A DNA stretch of 64,000 bases from Candidatus Hepatincola sp. Av (GTDB taxonomy: Bacteria > Pseudomonadota > Alphaproteobacteria > WRAU01 > Hepatincolaceae), in NCBI GenBank assembly GCA_023518375.1, contig CP068450.1:1-64000 (forward strand), given 5' to 3'. Within the stretch, counting starts at the first letter, position 1. The number at the start of each line of letters is the position of its first letter. A program made the position numbers and the translations under genes. Below are positions 7,997 through 20,136 of the stretch, piece by piece. The notes beneath the pieces were generated by a model. The model was not told where the DNA came from. It ran no database searches and saw nothing but the letters and a program-made list of their open reading frames with translations.

Positions 7997-9326
7997 ATTA
8001 AAATCCCAAGTTGCAGAAATTGCAATTCCTTATACAAAACAAATAAAAGAATTAGTAAAACAAAACAAAAATAACATTGTAGACCAAGTTACTCTAGGGC
8101 AATTATATGGTGGTATGAGAGATGTTATTAGTTTAGTAACGGAAACATCATTATTAGATGATAATGTCGGTATTAAATTTAGAGGTTTTTCTATTGATGA
8201 TATCTATAAAAATATTGAAAAATCTTCGTATATATCAAAAGAGCCAACTCCGGAAATACTATTTATTTTATTATTACTAGGGCGAATGCCAACAGTAGAA
8301 GAAATGAATAATTTATCAAAAGATTGGCATATGCGTTCTTATGTGCCTCAGCATGTATTTAATATTATAGATCATTTCCCTCCAGCTAAAACCCATCCCA
8401 TGACCCAACTAGCTACGGCTATATCTGCTATGGAAACGGAGTCTTTGTTCTCTAAGGCTTATGCCGATGGTATTCCTAAAGATAAATACTGGGAATATAT
8501 ATATGAAGATGCTATGAATATCATTGGAGCCTTACCTCATATTGTATCTTATATTTACCATCATAATTATCAAAAAAATAAATCTGTACGCCCTAATACC
8601 GATTTAGATTGGGCTGGAAATTTTGCTCACATGATAGGTGATAAAGACTCTTCAGCTACTTCACAATTTAAAGAGTTTATGAGGTTATATACAGCTTTAC
8701 ATAGCGATCATGAAGGTGGCAACGCTTCGGCTCATACTTGCCATGTGGTAGGTTCCACTTTAGCCAATCCTTATGCTGCTTTTGCTTCAGCAATGCACAG
8801 TTTATCTGGTCCATTACATGGCTTAGCTACACAAACAACTCTAAATTGGATTCAAAGCCTGCTAAAACATTATAATAATCCTAAATCATTAACCAAAGCT
8901 CAAATCACTGAATATATTAATGAAAGTTTAGAAAGTGGTAGAGTAGTTCCTGGCTATGGTCATGCGGTTTTGCGGCATACTGACCCTCGTTTTTTAGCCC
9001 AAATGAATTTTGCTAAAAAATATAATATTAGTAATTCTTTACTACAAACAGTATGGGACGTTTACGAGGTAGCACCTAGTATTTTGAGTAAGGTTGGTAA
9101 AATTAAAAATCCTTATCCGAATGTAGATGCTCATTCTGGGGCTATGCTACATTCATTTGGTTTTGAGAACTCTAATTTTTACACAGTATTATTTGGCATG
9201 TCTAGATCCATTGGTGTTATGGCACAACAAATATGGGATAGAGTCTTAAAACAACCGCTATTTCGCCCTCGTTCGGTTACCTCAGAATGGGTTAGTGCTA
9301 ATGTTATTAATAAAAAGAATACATAA
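7989..9326 (+). CDS. gltA: Citrate synthase, eukaryotic/mitochondrial type
   Basis: A 445-residue citrate synthase that condenses acetyl-CoA with oxaloacetate. It reads like the mitochondrial enzyme rather than the hexameric GltA usual in alphaproteobacteria: QLYGGMRD, ETSLLDDNVGIKFRGFSI, SDHEGGNASAHTCHVVGS and FASAMHSLSGPLHGLA. The catalytic triad is visible as His near 277 (GPLHG), His near 325 (GYGHAVLRHTDPR) and Asp near 379 (NVDAHSG). Eukaryote-type citrate synthases also occur in Bacteroidota, so a transfer from that phylum is the simplest explanation for its presence here. It opens a same-strand run with icd, acn and mdh. Confidence 0.95.
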   Translation: MNKLKSQVAEIAIPYTKQIKELVKQNKNNIVDQVTLGQLYGGMRDVISLVTETSLLDDNVGIKFRGFSIDDIYKNIEKSSYISKEPTPEILFILLLLGRMPTVEEMNNLSKDWHMRSYVPQHVFNIIDHFPPAKTHPMTQLATAISAMETESLFSKAYADGIPKDKYWEYIYEDAMNIIGALPHIVSYIYHHNYQKNKSVRPNTDLDWAGNFAHMIGDKDSSATSQFKEFMRLYTALHSDHEGGNASAHTCHVVGSTLANPYAAFASAMHSLSGPLHGLATQTTLNWIQSLLKHYNNPKSLTKAQITEYINESLESGRVVPGYGHAVLRHTDPRFLAQMNFAKKYNISNSLLQTVWDVYEVAPSILSKVGKIKNPYPNVDAHSGAMLHSFGFENSNFYTVLFGMSRSIGVMAQQIWDRVLKQPLFRPRSVTSEWVSANVINKKNT

Positions 9327-9345
9327 AATTATATAAGGAGAAAAA

Positions 9346-10785
9346 ATGTTAAAATCTATTGCAGTAGCTAAGGGAGATGGTATAGGTTCAGAAATTATGG
9401 ACGTAGTTATTGATGTATTCCAACAATTAGAGGTTCCCCTTGAATATAAATACATTGATATGGGAAAAGATATTTTCTTGCAAGGTCATAAATTAGGTAT
9501 GACTCCTCAAGCCCAAAAAACTGTAGAAGAGCTAGGAATCTTATTTAAGGGGCCTATGGAAACTCCAAAAGGAGGGGGTAACAGAAGTATAAATGTAACA
9601 GCTAGAAAAATGTGGAGTACTTTTGCTAATTGTCGTACTTTTAAAACTTTACCAGGAGTGGAAACCATTTATTCTAAAATGGGGATTCCAATTAATTTAA
9701 CAATTATTCGGGAAAATCTTGAAGACACCTACGGTGGCGTAGAACATTTAATTACTGCTGATTTAGCTATTGCTAGAAGGTTTATTTCTGCACCGGGTTC
9801 TTATAAAGTCCATAAGTATGCCTTTGAATATGCTAAGCAACAGGGGCTAAAGTCGGTTGTATGTGCCCATAAAGCTAATATTATGAAAATTACAGATGGC
9901 ATGTTTTTAGAAGTTTTTTATGAATTAGCAAAAGAATACCCTGAAATAAAAGCCTCAGATGTTATTATAGATGACCTTTGTATGAAATTGGTAACCATTC
10001 CTAACCAATATGAGCTAATTGTTTTACCAAATTTACAAGGGGATATTGTTTCAGATTTATGTGCTGGTTTAGTTGGTGGTTTAGGTTTTGCTCCTTCTGC
10101 CAATATTGGTAATAATATTAAAATTTTTGAAGCCGTACATGGTACCGCACCCGATAAAGTTGGGCAAAATATAGCCAATCCTACCGCACTCTTAATGAGT
10201 GGTTTAATGATGCTAAACTTTTTAGGATTTACAACTCATGCTAAAAAAATAGAAATGGCTTTAATTCAAACTTTACAAGCTAAAATTCATACTGCCGACC
10301 TGAAAGTAAGTAATAGCCCTGTATCTACTACAGAATATGGTAAAGCTATAGTAGCTAAAGCTAAAGCTATTTCTAAAATGGAGGTAGAAAAACAAATAGG
10401 TAATGCTAAGGCTATTAATTTATCTACTACGGCTAATTCTAAAGATTCTACAATGCTTACAATGAACAAAACAAAAGATAAATGCATAGGAATAGATGTT
10501 TTTATTGAAAGCATAGAAAACGCAAACACTATTGTTAGTAAGCTAGAAAAGTTAGATTTACAGGGTTTTAAATTAGATGTAATTTCAAATAGAGGAACCA
10601 ATGTCTACCCGAATTTTTCTAAATATAGCGAATGTATAAATAGTTATACCTTAAGGTTTTTAGCAACAGAAATTAAAGAAACAAAAGGCTTAGAATTTGC
10701 CTCTATGCTTGCTAATCATTATAAAATTTTAAGTGTAGAGTTTTTAAGAGAATATGAAGGAAAATTAGGGTTTTCTGTCATTTAA
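9346..10785 (+). CDS. icd: Isocitrate dehydrogenase, Rickettsia-type with C-terminal extension
   Basis: A 479-residue decarboxylating isocitrate dehydrogenase of the beta-decarboxylating dehydrogenase family: GDGIGSEIM at the start, the substrate loop [26 protein letters not shown], and [22 protein letters not shown]. Residues from about 370 to the end ([19 protein letters not shown] onward) form an additional domain matching the C-terminal domain of the 483-residue Rickettsia enzyme, absent from E. coli Icd. A strong AAGGAG ribosome-binding site follows gltA by 20 bases. Cofactor specificity (NAD or NADP) is not certain. Confidence 0.93.
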   Translation: MLKSIAVAKGDGIGSEIMDVVIDVFQQLEVPLEYKYIDMGKDIFLQGHKLGMTPQAQKTVEELGILFKGPMETPKGGGNRSINVTARKMWSTFANCRTFKTLPGVETIYSKMGIPINLTIIRENLEDTYGGVEHLITADLAIARRFISAPGSYKVHKYAFEYAKQQGLKSVVCAHKANIMKITDGMFLEVFYELAKEYPEIKASDVIIDDLCMKLVTIPNQYELIVLPNLQGDIVSDLCAGLVGGLGFAPSANIGNNIKIFEAVHGTAPDKVGQNIANPTALLMSGLMMLNFLGFTTHAKKIEMALIQTLQAKIHTADLKVSNSPVSTTEYGKAIVAKAKAISKMEVEKQIGNAKAINLSTTANSKDSTMLTMNKTKDKCIGIDVFIESIENANTIVSKLEKLDLQGFKLDVISNRGTNVYPNFSKYSECINSYTLRFLATEIKETKGLEFASMLANHYKILSVEFLREYEGKLGFSVI

Positions 10786-10820
10786 TTATATATAATATAT
10801 ATTATAACAAAGAGGAAAAA

Positions 10821-13082
10821 ATGTTTAATTTAGATTTAATAAAAAGTGTGTATGCCAATTTTGGTACTAAAGTTCAACACGCTAAAAAACAACTAGGACG
10901 TCCATTAACTTTAACTGAAAAAATTCTGTATTCACATTTAGCCAAACCTAACAAGGAAATAGCTACCTATGAAAGAGGGGAAGACTATGTAGATTTTGCT
11001 CCTGATAGAGTAGCCATGCAAGATGCTACCGCCCAAATGGCCTTATTACAGTTTATACAATCTGGTAGACAGCAAGTAGCAGTTCCATCTTCTATTCATT
11101 GTGATCATTTAATTTTAGCTGAAGATGGAGCCGATACAGATCTTGCTACAGCTAAAAATAGAAACTCTGAAGTATATGATTTTTTAAGTTCTGTAGCTAA
11201 TAAATATGGGATTGATTTTTGGAAACCAGGTTCAGGAATTATTCACCAAGTAGTATTAGAAAACTATGCGTTACCAGGTGGTTTAATGATAGGAACAGAT
11301 TCTCATACTCCTAATGCTGGTGGTTTAGGTATGTTAGCCATTGGAGTAGGTGGAGCCGATGCTTGCGATGTAATGGCAGGTATGCCGTGGGAATTAAAAT
11401 TACCAAAATTAATAGGAGTTAAACTAACAGGCACATTAAATGGTTGGGCTTCGGCTAAAGATGTAATTTTAAAAGTTGCAGGTTTATTAACCGTAGAAGG
11501 CGGCACAGGTGCAGTGATAGAATATTTTGGTAATGGTGCAAAAAGTATTTCTTGTACAGGTAAAGGTACTATTTGTAATATGGGAGCTGAAGTTGGGGCA
11601 ACCGCTTCTATTTTTGGTTATGATGAGCATATGTCTAAATATTTACAAGCTACAGGCAGAAAAGAATTAGCTAAACTAGCCGATAATATGGCAGAAAACT
11701 TAACAGGTGATTCTGAGGTTTACAATGACCCACATAAGTATTTTGATGAGCTAATAGAAATAGATTTATCAAAATTAGAGCCTCATATTAATGGTCCTTT
11801 TACTCCAGATTTAGCTTTTCCTATTTCTAAGTTTGCTAAAGCAGTAAAAGAAAATAAATGGCCTAATAAAATTACTTTTGGTTTAATAGGTTCTTGTACA
11901 AATTCTTCCTATGAAGATATCACTAGAGCCGCCTCCGTAGCCAAGCAAGCAGTCAGCAAACACTTAAAGGCTAAAAGTAATTTTACGGTAACGCCAGGTT
12001 CGGAACAAATTCGCTATACCACAGAACGAGATGGTTTATTAGAGGTTTTTCAAAGTATAGGTGGGGTAGTATTAGCCAATGCTTGTGGACCTTGTATTGG
12101 GCAATGGCAAAGGCACGATACCACAGCAGCTAATTCCATTGTAACCTCATTTAACAGAAATTTTGCTAAAAGGAACGATGGTAACGCCAAAACTCATGCT
12201 TTTGTAACTTCGCCAGAAATTGTTACTGCTTTAGCTATAGCCGGTGAACTAACTTTTAATCCACTAACCGATACTCTTATAAACGATAAAGGCGAGGAAG
12301 TTAAATTAGATCCACCTATGGGTAAAGATTTTCCACCAAAAGGTTTTGCGGTAAAAGATATGGGTTATCAAGCTCCAGCTACTAAAAATGCCGATAAGAT
12401 TACAGTTAAAGTAGATCCAAAATCAGATAGGCTACAACTATTAGAACCTTTTCCAGCATGGGAAGGTAAAGATCTTCTAGGTTTAAAACTTTTAATTAAA
12501 GTTAAAGGTAAATGCACTACCGACCATATCTCTATGGCAGGCAGATGGTTAAGATATAGGGGGCATTTAGATAATATCTCTAACAATATGTTAATTGGTG
12601 CTACTAATGCTTTTAATGATTCTGTTAATCTTGTAAAAAATGCCATTACTAATAAATATGGTGAAGTTCCTGAAGTGCAAAGGTTTTATAAAGCTAGTAA
12701 GATTGGCTCAATAGTAGTAGGTGATGAAAACTATGGCGAGGGTTCCTCACGGGAGCATGCAGCTATGGAGCCACGGCATTTAGGAGTTAGAGCTATCATT
12801 GCTAAATCTTTTGCTAGAATTCATGAAACTAACTTAAAAAAACAAGGTATGTTAGCTTTAGTATTTGCTGGCGATAAAGATTACGATAGAATCTTAGAAG
12901 ATGATACTATAGACATTATTGGTTTAGAAAACTTTAACCCAGAATCTCCTTTATTTTTAGTGATGCACCATGCTGATGGTACATCACACAAAATTCAGGT
13001 TAACCATACTTATAATGAACAACAAATTGCTTGGTTTAAGGCAGGTTCGGCTTTAAATTTACTTAAAAAGAAGGAGAATTAA
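10821..13082 (+). CDS. acn: Aconitate hydratase, mitochondrial type
   Basis: At 753 residues this is the size of mitochondrial aconitase, not of the ~890-residue AcnA usual in alphaproteobacteria. Sequence agrees: [58 protein letters not shown] and [20 protein letters not shown]. The [4Fe-4S] cluster ligands are the Cys in GSCTNSSY and the two in NACGPCIGQ. The swivel domain has [15 protein letters not shown] and [14 protein letters not shown]. It interconverts citrate and isocitrate between the neighbouring gltA and icd steps. An AAAGAGG ribosome-binding site precedes the ATG. Confidence 0.95.
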   Translation: MFNLDLIKSVYANFGTKVQHAKKQLGRPLTLTEKILYSHLAKPNKEIATYERGEDYVDFAPDRVAMQDATAQMALLQFIQSGRQQVAVPSSIHCDHLILAEDGADTDLATAKNRNSEVYDFLSSVANKYGIDFWKPGSGIIHQVVLENYALPGGLMIGTDSHTPNAGGLGMLAIGVGGADACDVMAGMPWELKLPKLIGVKLTGTLNGWASAKDVILKVAGLLTVEGGTGAVIEYFGNGAKSISCTGKGTICNMGAEVGATASIFGYDEHMSKYLQATGRKELAKLADNMAENLTGDSEVYNDPHKYFDELIEIDLSKLEPHINGPFTPDLAFPISKFAKAVKENKWPNKITFGLIGSCTNSSYEDITRAASVAKQAVSKHLKAKSNFTVTPGSEQIRYTTERDGLLEVFQSIGGVVLANACGPCIGQWQRHDTTAANSIVTSFNRNFAKRNDGNAKTHAFVTSPEIVTALAIAGELTFNPLTDTLINDKGEEVKLDPPMGKDFPPKGFAVKDMGYQAPATKNADKITVKVDPKSDRLQLLEPFPAWEGKDLLGLKLLIKVKGKCTTDHISMAGRWLRYRGHLDNISNNMLIGATNAFNDSVNLVKNAITNKYGEVPEVQRFYKASKIGSIVVGDENYGEGSSREHAAMEPRHLGVRAIIAKSFARIHETNLKKQGMLALVFAGDKDYDRILEDDTIDIIGLENFNPESPLFLVMHHADGTSHKIQVNHTYNEQQIAWFKAGSALNLLKKKEN

Positions 13083-14039
<957 letters not shown>

Positions 14040-14100
14040 TTTAATAAAGTAGTTAACTTAATAAAAACTTTATTAAATCAGGCAAAACTAAAAAGTAATA

Positions 14101-14139
14101 AGTACAGTACAAGTATAAAATTAATACTTGTGCTGTACT
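14101..14139 (+). terminator. Hairpin downstream of mdh
   Basis: A 16-base-pair stem (14101-14116 with 14124-14139, one G-U pair) with a 7-base loop lies 62 bases after the mdh stop. It lacks a clear T tract, so it may be a terminator or an mRNA-stabilising hairpin. The rest of 14040-14342 holds no gene, only the putA promoter near its end. Confidence 0.55.
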
Positions 14140-14325
14140 AAAGTTGCAGGCATTAGTAGTGGCTTAGGTTAGTAGCAATATAAAGAGAATAATAATATAA
14201 AAATTATATAAAGTTTTATTTATTATATAGAATAAAAGCTCACAGCTAAACTCTGTACTTAATAGAGTATCTAACATAATAATACTTGGTAAGAGTTAAG
14301 TTACACAGTAGAATATAAATACTTA

Positions 14326-14354
14326 TTGATTTTTAATTAATTTTGTGGTATAAT
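14326..14354 (+). promoter_or_regulatory. Candidate sigma70 promoter at putA
   Basis: TTGATT (14326-14331), a 17-base spacer and a perfect TATAAT (14349-14354) with an upstream TG form one of the best promoter matches in the window. It ends only 3 bases before the likely ATG, so transcription would start at or inside the start codon. Confidence 0.5.
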
Positions 14355-14357
14355 GCA

Positions 14358-17300
14358 ATGACATTCCAAAAAGATTTTAGAACAAATGAGACAGCCCATA
14401 TTAAGGGGTTGGTAGAGTATTTACAAAGTTATAAGTATACTTTAAAAAATATTCAACATACAGCTCAACAAGAGGCTACTGTTTTAAGAAAAAATAAACT
14501 AAATTCTAGTGGAATAGATATTCTAATGAAAACTTACCCTTTGCACCAAGATGAATGCAGAGGTTTAATGGAATTAGCCGAATCTTTAATTCGGGTACCT
14601 GATAGATTCACAAGCTACCACTTAATTGCCGATAAAGTAACCAACCAACATTGGTTGAGGTTTAGTAAAAATCTAACAGTTTTATTTTATAGTGTTGGTC
14701 TTAGTATTACCAACTATATTCTGAAAGACTATACGCCTAAGCGTAGTAATTTGTTACAAAAGTTAGCATTACCTTTTATTCATTTTTTTTCAAAACTAAT
14801 GATGAAAAGAATGGCTTCGCAATTTATTCTAGCGGAAAATATGAAAAAGGCTATGGTAAGAATTAAACCTATGTTAGGGCGTGGTAATACTTTTTCTTTT
14901 GATATGCTAGGAGAAACAGCAAGAACAACTGCTGATGCTGAAAAATATTTTACAGATTATAAAGATTGCCTTAATACTATAAAAAAGAATCTACATTTAG
15001 TAGAAAATAAAAGTGTTTTTAGTGTTTCAGTGAAGTTAACTTCACTTTGCCCTCGTTATGAACCTACCCAAATTACTGAATATTTTAATGATATTTACTT
15101 TAAATTATTTACTTTATGTAAAATGGCGGCAAGCCTAGATATTCCATTATTTGTAGATGCTGAAGAAGCAGACAAACTAGAGTTTTCCTTTAAAATATTT
15201 GAAAAAATTCTACAAGAAGAGAGTTTAAAAAATTGGCAAGGGTTTGGGGTAGTGATTCAATCCTACCAAAAAAGAGCCTTTGCAGCCGTAGATTCCCTAT
15301 ATAATTTAGCCAAGTCTAATCAACGTAAAATATATGTTAGGTTAGTAAAGGGAGCCTACTGGGATAGTGAGATAAAATTAGATCAAGTAAACGGGGTAGA
15401 AGATTTTGCCTTGTTTACTAGGAAAGAACACACAGATATTTCGTATATGGCATGTGTAAAAAAACTTGCCAAATATACTGATTGCATCTTCCCATGCTTT
15501 GCTACGCATAATATTCATACTATTAATTTTGTAAAAGAAGTTATGCAACAGCAACCATATGAATACCAATGTTTATTTGGCATGGGAGAAGATGTATATG
15601 AGAATAATAAAAATAATGTTAGGTTTTATTGCCCTGTGGGTAATTTTAAAACTGTGTTACCTTATTTAATTCGTAGGCTTTTAGAAAATGGTTCTAAAAA
15701 TAATTTTGTAAATGCTATTTTGCATGAAGAAATAAAGATTGATGAGGTTGTAGAAAATCCTATTGAAAAAGCCTCTAAACATGGTTTTTCTTCCCATTGT
15801 TTAATTAAACTACCAAAGAATATCTATCTTAATGAAAATCGTTTAAATTCTAAAGGAGTTGATATGTCGGATTTATCTATTAATGAAAATTTACAAGCAA
15901 ATATTAAGAAGGTTATGCTTCCTAAAAATGTATATCCTATTATTAATGGTGAGGATTGTAAAACAGCTAAAGTTACCAACATTAATAACCCTACCAACAA
16001 AGAAACCATAGGTATGTCTTATTTAGCGACCTCAATAGAAGTTACTAAGGCTTTTAATGTAGCAAAAACAGGGCAAAAAAGTTGGAATGCTTTAGGCGGA
16101 GCCAAACGAGCCACCATTTTAGAAAAAATGGCTGATATTTTAGAAGATTCAACCGTAGAGTTTTTAGCAGCTTTAGCTAAAGAAGCTGGTAAAACTATTA
16201 AAGATGGTATTTTAGAAGTTAGGGAAGCTGTAGATTTTTTAAGGTATTATGCTGGTAAAGCCCGTGAAGATTTTGAAAAGGAATTTACTTTACCCTCTGT
16301 AGATGGAGAAGTAAATTATATAAAACTAGAAGGGCGAGGCGTATTCTTATGTATTTCCCCTTGGAATTTTCCCTTAGCAATTTTTTTAGGGCAAATTGCC
16401 GGTAGCCTTGCCGCTGGTAATACAGTAGTTGCTAAACCCGCAGAAAGTACAAATATGATTGCCTATATGGCTATTAAAAAGTTTTTACAAGCTGGTTTAC
16501 CTAGTAATGTTTTACAACTTATTTTAGGTGAAGGTAGAGCTATTGGTAATACTTTAGTGGAAAATTCTTTAGTAGCAGGAGTAGCCTTTACTGGTTCAGA
16601 TTTTACGGCTAGAAATATTAATAAACTTCTTGCTAAGCGGGAAGACTATATTATTCCCCTTATTGCTGAAACTGGTGGGCAAAACTGTATGATTGTAGAC
16701 TCCACCGCTTTGTTAGACCAAGTTGCTAAAGATGTAGTTGCTTCGGCTTTTCAAAGTGCAGGGCAACGTTGTTCAGCATTACGTGTATTATACTTACAAG
16801 AAGAAATTGCCGAAGAGCAAATTAAGTTAATTCACGGAGTCGCTAAGCTATTAAATATTTCTTTACCTTGGAATATAGCTACCGATGTAGGACCTATAAT
16901 CAACCAAAAATCATTAGATTCCCTAATTCATCATAAAGAAACCATGAAAGAAAAAGCTAAGTTACTTTTTGAAGTACCTTATGCCGAAAATTTATACGGT
17001 TATTTTTTTACCCCTTGTGCCTTTGAAATTGAAAATATTAAGATGTTGGAAAAAGAAGTTTTTGGACCAGTTCTTCATATTATTAGGTATAAAGCTAAAG
17101 ACTTAGAAAAAGTTATTCAAGAGATTAACTCTACTGGCTATGGCTTAACCTTTGGCTTACATACAAGAATAGATGATAAAGTAAAGAATATTATTAATAA
17201 TATTAACTGTGGTAATTTGTATATTAATAGAAACCAAATTGGTGCAGTGGTTGGCTCGCAACCCTTTGGGGGGAGAGGCAAATCTGGCACTGGACCTAAG

Positions 17301-17399
17301 GCTGGTGGACCTTTTTATTTACATAGGTTTGCTACCGAAAAAACCGTAACCATAGATATTACAGCTCAAGGAGGTAATAGAAACTTACTCAACATATAG
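14358..17399 (+). CDS. putA: Bifunctional proline dehydrogenase / pyrroline-5-carboxylate dehydrogenase
   Basis: About 1013 residues, oxidising proline to glutamate. The first half is the FAD-binding proline dehydrogenase barrel (KLTSLCPRYEP, YVRLVKGAYWDSEIK, FATHNIHT); the second is the aldehyde dehydrogenase with FTGSDFTA, Glu in IAETGGQNCMIVDS and catalytic Cys in SAGQRCSALRVL (around residue 804). There is no N-terminal ribbon-helix-helix domain, so this PutA should not repress its own operon. I chose the ATG at 14358 over a TTG at 14343, but no ribosome-binding site supports either. putP follows. Confidence 0.93.
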   Translation: MTFQKDFRTNETAHIKGLVEYLQSYKYTLKNIQHTAQQEATVLRKNKLNSSGIDILMKTYPLHQDECRGLMELAESLIRVPDRFTSYHLIADKVTNQHWLRFSKNLTVLFYSVGLSITNYILKDYTPKRSNLLQKLALPFIHFFSKLMMKRMASQFILAENMKKAMVRIKPMLGRGNTFSFDMLGETARTTADAEKYFTDYKDCLNTIKKNLHLVENKSVFSVSVKLTSLCPRYEPTQITEYFNDIYFKLFTLCKMAASLDIPLFVDAEEADKLEFSFKIFEKILQEESLKNWQGFGVVIQSYQKRAFAAVDSLYNLAKSNQRKIYVRLVKGAYWDSEIKLDQVNGVEDFALFTRKEHTDISYMACVKKLAKYTDCIFPCFATHNIHTINFVKEVMQQQPYEYQCLFGMGEDVYENNKNNVRFYCPVGNFKTVLPYLIRRLLENGSKNNFVNAILHEEIKIDEVVENPIEKASKHGFSSHCLIKLPKNIYLNENRLNSKGVDMSDLSINENLQANIKKVMLPKNVYPIINGEDCKTAKVTNINNPTNKETIGMSYLATSIEVTKAFNVAKTGQKSWNALGGAKRATILEKMADILEDSTVEFLAALAKEAGKTIKDGILEVREAVDFLRYYAGKAREDFEKEFTLPSVDGEVNYIKLEGRGVFLCISPWNFPLAIFLGQIAGSLAAGNTVVAKPAESTNMIAYMAIKKFLQAGLPSNVLQLILGEGRAIGNTLVENSLVAGVAFTGSDFTARNINKLLAKREDYIIPLIAETGGQNCMIVDSTALLDQVAKDVVASAFQSAGQRCSALRVLYLQEEIAEEQIKLIHGVAKLLNISLPWNIATDVGPIINQKSLDSLIHHKETMKEKAKLLFEVPYAENLYGYFFTPCAFEIENIKMLEKEVFGPVLHIIRYKAKDLEKVIQEINSTGYGLTFGLHTRIDDKVKNIINNINCGNLYINRNQIGAVVGSQPFGGRGKSGTGPKAGGPFYLHRFATEKTVTIDITAQGGNRNLLNI

Positions 17400-17423
17400 A
17401 ACTAAAATCTGGAGGAGGTATTC

Positions 17424-18833
17424 ATGTTATATATAATTGTATTATTTGTATATTTTATAGTATTATTGGGAATATCTTTATATGCTAATAAAATTAATGA
17501 AAATAAATCAGACTATATTCTAGGCGGCAGACGTTTAGGATTAGTAACTACCGGTATTAGTGCTGGAGCCGCCGATATGAGTGGTTGGCTCTTTTTAGGG
17601 TTACCAGGTGCTGTTTATGCTTTAGGGATAAATCAGGCTTGGATTGCTATTGGCTTAACTTTAGGAGCTTGGGTAAATTGGCTTCTTGTATCTTATAATT
17701 TACGAGTATTCTCTTTTAAAACTAACTCTTTAACCGTACCTTCTTTTATGGCTGCTCATTTAGAAGGTGATGGCAAGTTCATTCAAATTATTGCCTCTAT
17801 TGCCATTATGATATTTTTTACTATTTATGTAACTTCTGGTATTACCGCTGGCGGTGTATTACTTAGCACATTATTTGATATATCCTATAGTACAGGTATA
17901 ATGATTGCTTTAATTTTTGTGGTAATTTATGTGTTAATAGGTGGTTATTTAGCGGTAGCTTGGACGGACTTGGTACAAGGTATTTTTATGATATTTATTA
18001 TTATTGCTATTCCTGTTGCTGCCCTTAATGCTATGAATTGGGATTTTCCACAAATAGCAAGTAGAGCCTTAGCTTATAATCCGCATGCTTTTAATATGGG
18101 TTATCATATGTCTTTTTTAGAAATAATCTCGTTATTAGCTTGGGGCTTAGGTTATGTAGGACAACCTCATGTTTTAACTAGATTCATGGGGATTAAAGAT
18201 GCAAACCAATTAAAAAAATCTTGCTATATTAATATAGTCTGGATGGCAGTGGGTATGACCTTTGCCGTAATAATTGGCTTAATTGCATCGGCATATTTTT
18301 ATAAAACTCCTTTAGCAGACCCTGAAAAAGCTATTATAGCCTTAGGTAAGGCAACTTCGCTTCCAATTATAGTAGCTTTTATTTCTGTAGCCATTTTAGC
18401 AGCTATTGTTAGTACAGCGAATGCTCAACTGCTTGTGATTTCATCATCTATTACGGAAGATTTATCTTTATTTACTAAGTTAAATAAAAAATACGATATG
18501 TTGTTATCTAGAGTTATTATTTTAGTGGTTGCTATTATTGCTTTTATGTTATCTATGAATAAAAATTCTACAATTTTATCTATTGTTGCTTATGCTTGGG
18601 CTGGCTTTGGTGCCTCTTTTGGTCCATTAATTATTTTAATTACTAGGGGCAAAAAACTATCTACCTTTGCAGGAGCAGGAGGTATTATTTTTGGGGCAAT
18701 TACTGTAATAGCTTGGAAAAACCTACATGGTGGCTTGTTTGATGTTTATGAAATACTACCAGGTTTTATTATTTCTTTTATTGCTATTTTAGTTTTAGAA
18801 AAAATTTATAGAATGAGAAATCCTAATAATTAG
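17424..18833 (+). CDS. putP: Sodium/proline symporter
   Basis: A 469-residue SSS-family permease with about 13 membrane segments. The near-identity to PutP in the segments SDYILGGRRLG, SAGAADMSGWLFLGLPGAVY and the later sodium-site helix supports proline as substrate. It begins 24 bases after putA behind a very strong ribosome-binding site (GGAGGAGGT), so uptake and catabolism are co-expressed. With PutA it feeds glutamate and electrons into metabolism. Confidence 0.92.
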   Translation: MLYIIVLFVYFIVLLGISLYANKINENKSDYILGGRRLGLVTTGISAGAADMSGWLFLGLPGAVYALGINQAWIAIGLTLGAWVNWLLVSYNLRVFSFKTNSLTVPSFMAAHLEGDGKFIQIIASIAIMIFFTIYVTSGITAGGVLLSTLFDISYSTGIMIALIFVVIYVLIGGYLAVAWTDLVQGIFMIFIIIAIPVAALNAMNWDFPQIASRALAYNPHAFNMGYHMSFLEIISLLAWGLGYVGQPHVLTRFMGIKDANQLKKSCYINIVWMAVGMTFAVIIGLIASAYFYKTPLADPEKAIIALGKATSLPIIVAFISVAILAAIVSTANAQLLVISSSITEDLSLFTKLNKKYDMLLSRVIILVVAIIAFMLSMNKNSTILSIVAYAWAGFGASFGPLIILITRGKKLSTFAGAGGIIFGAITVIAWKNLHGGLFDVYEILPGFIISFIAILVLEKIYRMRNPNN

Positions 18834-18905
18834 TTATTGGTAACTACAGTGATTTATTAAGTAAAAACAAGGTTAGTGATAGAGTCTAATTACTATCCGT
18901 ATATA

Positions 18906-18981
18906 ATACATTGAATGCATAGTGTTAGTATCTAATTGTTAGGTACAAGAATAAATATAATAAATTATTATACATTGAATG
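18906..18981 (+). repeat. Direct repeat upstream of ACR3 gene
   Basis: ATACATTGAATG occurs at 18906-18917 and again at 18970-18981, 64 bases apart, between putP and the ACR3 gene. It could be a regulator site for either. Nothing else is recognisable in 18834-19028. Confidence 0.35.
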
Positions 18982-19028
18982 ATATAATACTAGATAATTT
19001 ATGATTTTTTATCTATAGGGGCTTTATA

Positions 19029-20084
19029 ATGAAAAGCGTTAAACAACAACCGTATGTAGAAAAAGTTGATATTGGTTTTTTTGAAAAATACCTTACTTTA
19101 TGGGTAATAGCTTGCATCTTAGTAGGAATTACCTTAGGGAACCTTTTACCAAACTTGTTTCAAACTCTTGCTAGTTGGCAATATGCAAATGTTAATTTTG
19201 TAATTGCTGTACTCATTTGGTTGATGATATACCCTATGATGATTCAAATTGACTTTGATTGTATCAAGAATGCTAAGATGCACTCTTCCTTAGGTTTATT
19301 TCTAACTTTAATTATAAATTGGTTAATAAAACCTTTTACAATGGCTTTATTAGGCTGGATATTTTTTCATTATATTTTTAAAGGTATTGTAGCCCCAAAA
19401 AATGCTAATGAGTATATTGCTGGTATGATTTTATTAGGTGTAGCCCCTTGCACGGCAATGGTTTTTGTATGGAGCCAATTAACTAAAGGAAACTCAGGGT
19501 ATACTTTAGTTCAAGTAGCCATTAATGATATTATCATGATATTTTTATTTGCTCCTATTGCTACTTTATTATTAAAAATATCTAATATTACTATTCCTTG
19601 GACTACATTATTAGCATCTGTTACTTTATATGTTATTATTCCTTTGTTTTTTGGCTATATAACTAGAAAATACTACCAAGCATCAAAAAAGAATTTAGAT
19701 GTACTACTAAAAAAATTAAAACCTGTATCTATTGCTGGATTATTAATTACCTTAGTTCTATTATTTGCTTTCCAAGCAACAGTTATTATTAACCAACCAA
19801 TAGTAATTGTATTAATAGCCATACCGTTATTAATACAAAGTTATGGAATTTTTGCCATAGGCTATTCTTTAGCTAAACTTTTAAGATTACCTTATAATAT
19901 AGCTGCCCCTTCGGCATTAATAGGTACATCTAACTTTTTTGAATTAGCTGTAGCTATTAGTATAAGTTTGTTTGGATTGCATTCTGGGGCAGTTATTGCT
20001 ACAGTAGTAGGAGTATTAGTAGAAGTTCCTGTAATGTTGTCTTTAGTAGCTTTTGCTAATAAAACTCAACATTGGTTTAAATAG
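19029..20084 (+). CDS. ACR3-family arsenite-type efflux permease
   Basis: A 351-residue protein with about 10 membrane segments. The conserved ACR3/ArsB segment [19 protein letters not shown] contains the Cys thought to take part in arsenite binding, and [12 protein letters not shown] and [18 protein letters not shown] match the bile acid:sodium symporter superfamily fold. No arsC or arsR is adjacent, so it may be a leftover resistance gene or have another substrate. Ribosome-binding site AGGGGC. Confidence 0.85.
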   Translation: MKSVKQQPYVEKVDIGFFEKYLTLWVIACILVGITLGNLLPNLFQTLASWQYANVNFVIAVLIWLMIYPMMIQIDFDCIKNAKMHSSLGLFLTLIINWLIKPFTMALLGWIFFHYIFKGIVAPKNANEYIAGMILLGVAPCTAMVFVWSQLTKGNSGYTLVQVAINDIIMIFLFAPIATLLLKISNITIPWTTLLASVTLYVIIPLFFGYITRKYYQASKKNLDVLLKKLKPVSIAGLLITLVLLFAFQATVIINQPIVIVLIAIPLLIQSYGIFAIGYSLAKLLRLPYNIAAPSALIGTSNFFELAVAISISLFGLHSGAVIATVVGVLVEVPVMLSLVAFANKTQHWFK

Positions 20085-20107
20085 CTTTTAAGTAGCTTTA
20101 ATTATTT

Positions 20108-20136
20108 TTAGTTTATATTGGTAACCTATAAACTAA
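20108..20136. terminator. Bidirectional terminator between ACR3 and MalY genes
   Basis: A 10-base-pair stem (20108-20117 with 20127-20136) joined by TTGGTAACC is flanked by a T run on the left and an A run on the right, so it can terminate on both strands. The stop codon of the minus-strand gene lies inside the stem. Confidence 0.6.
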
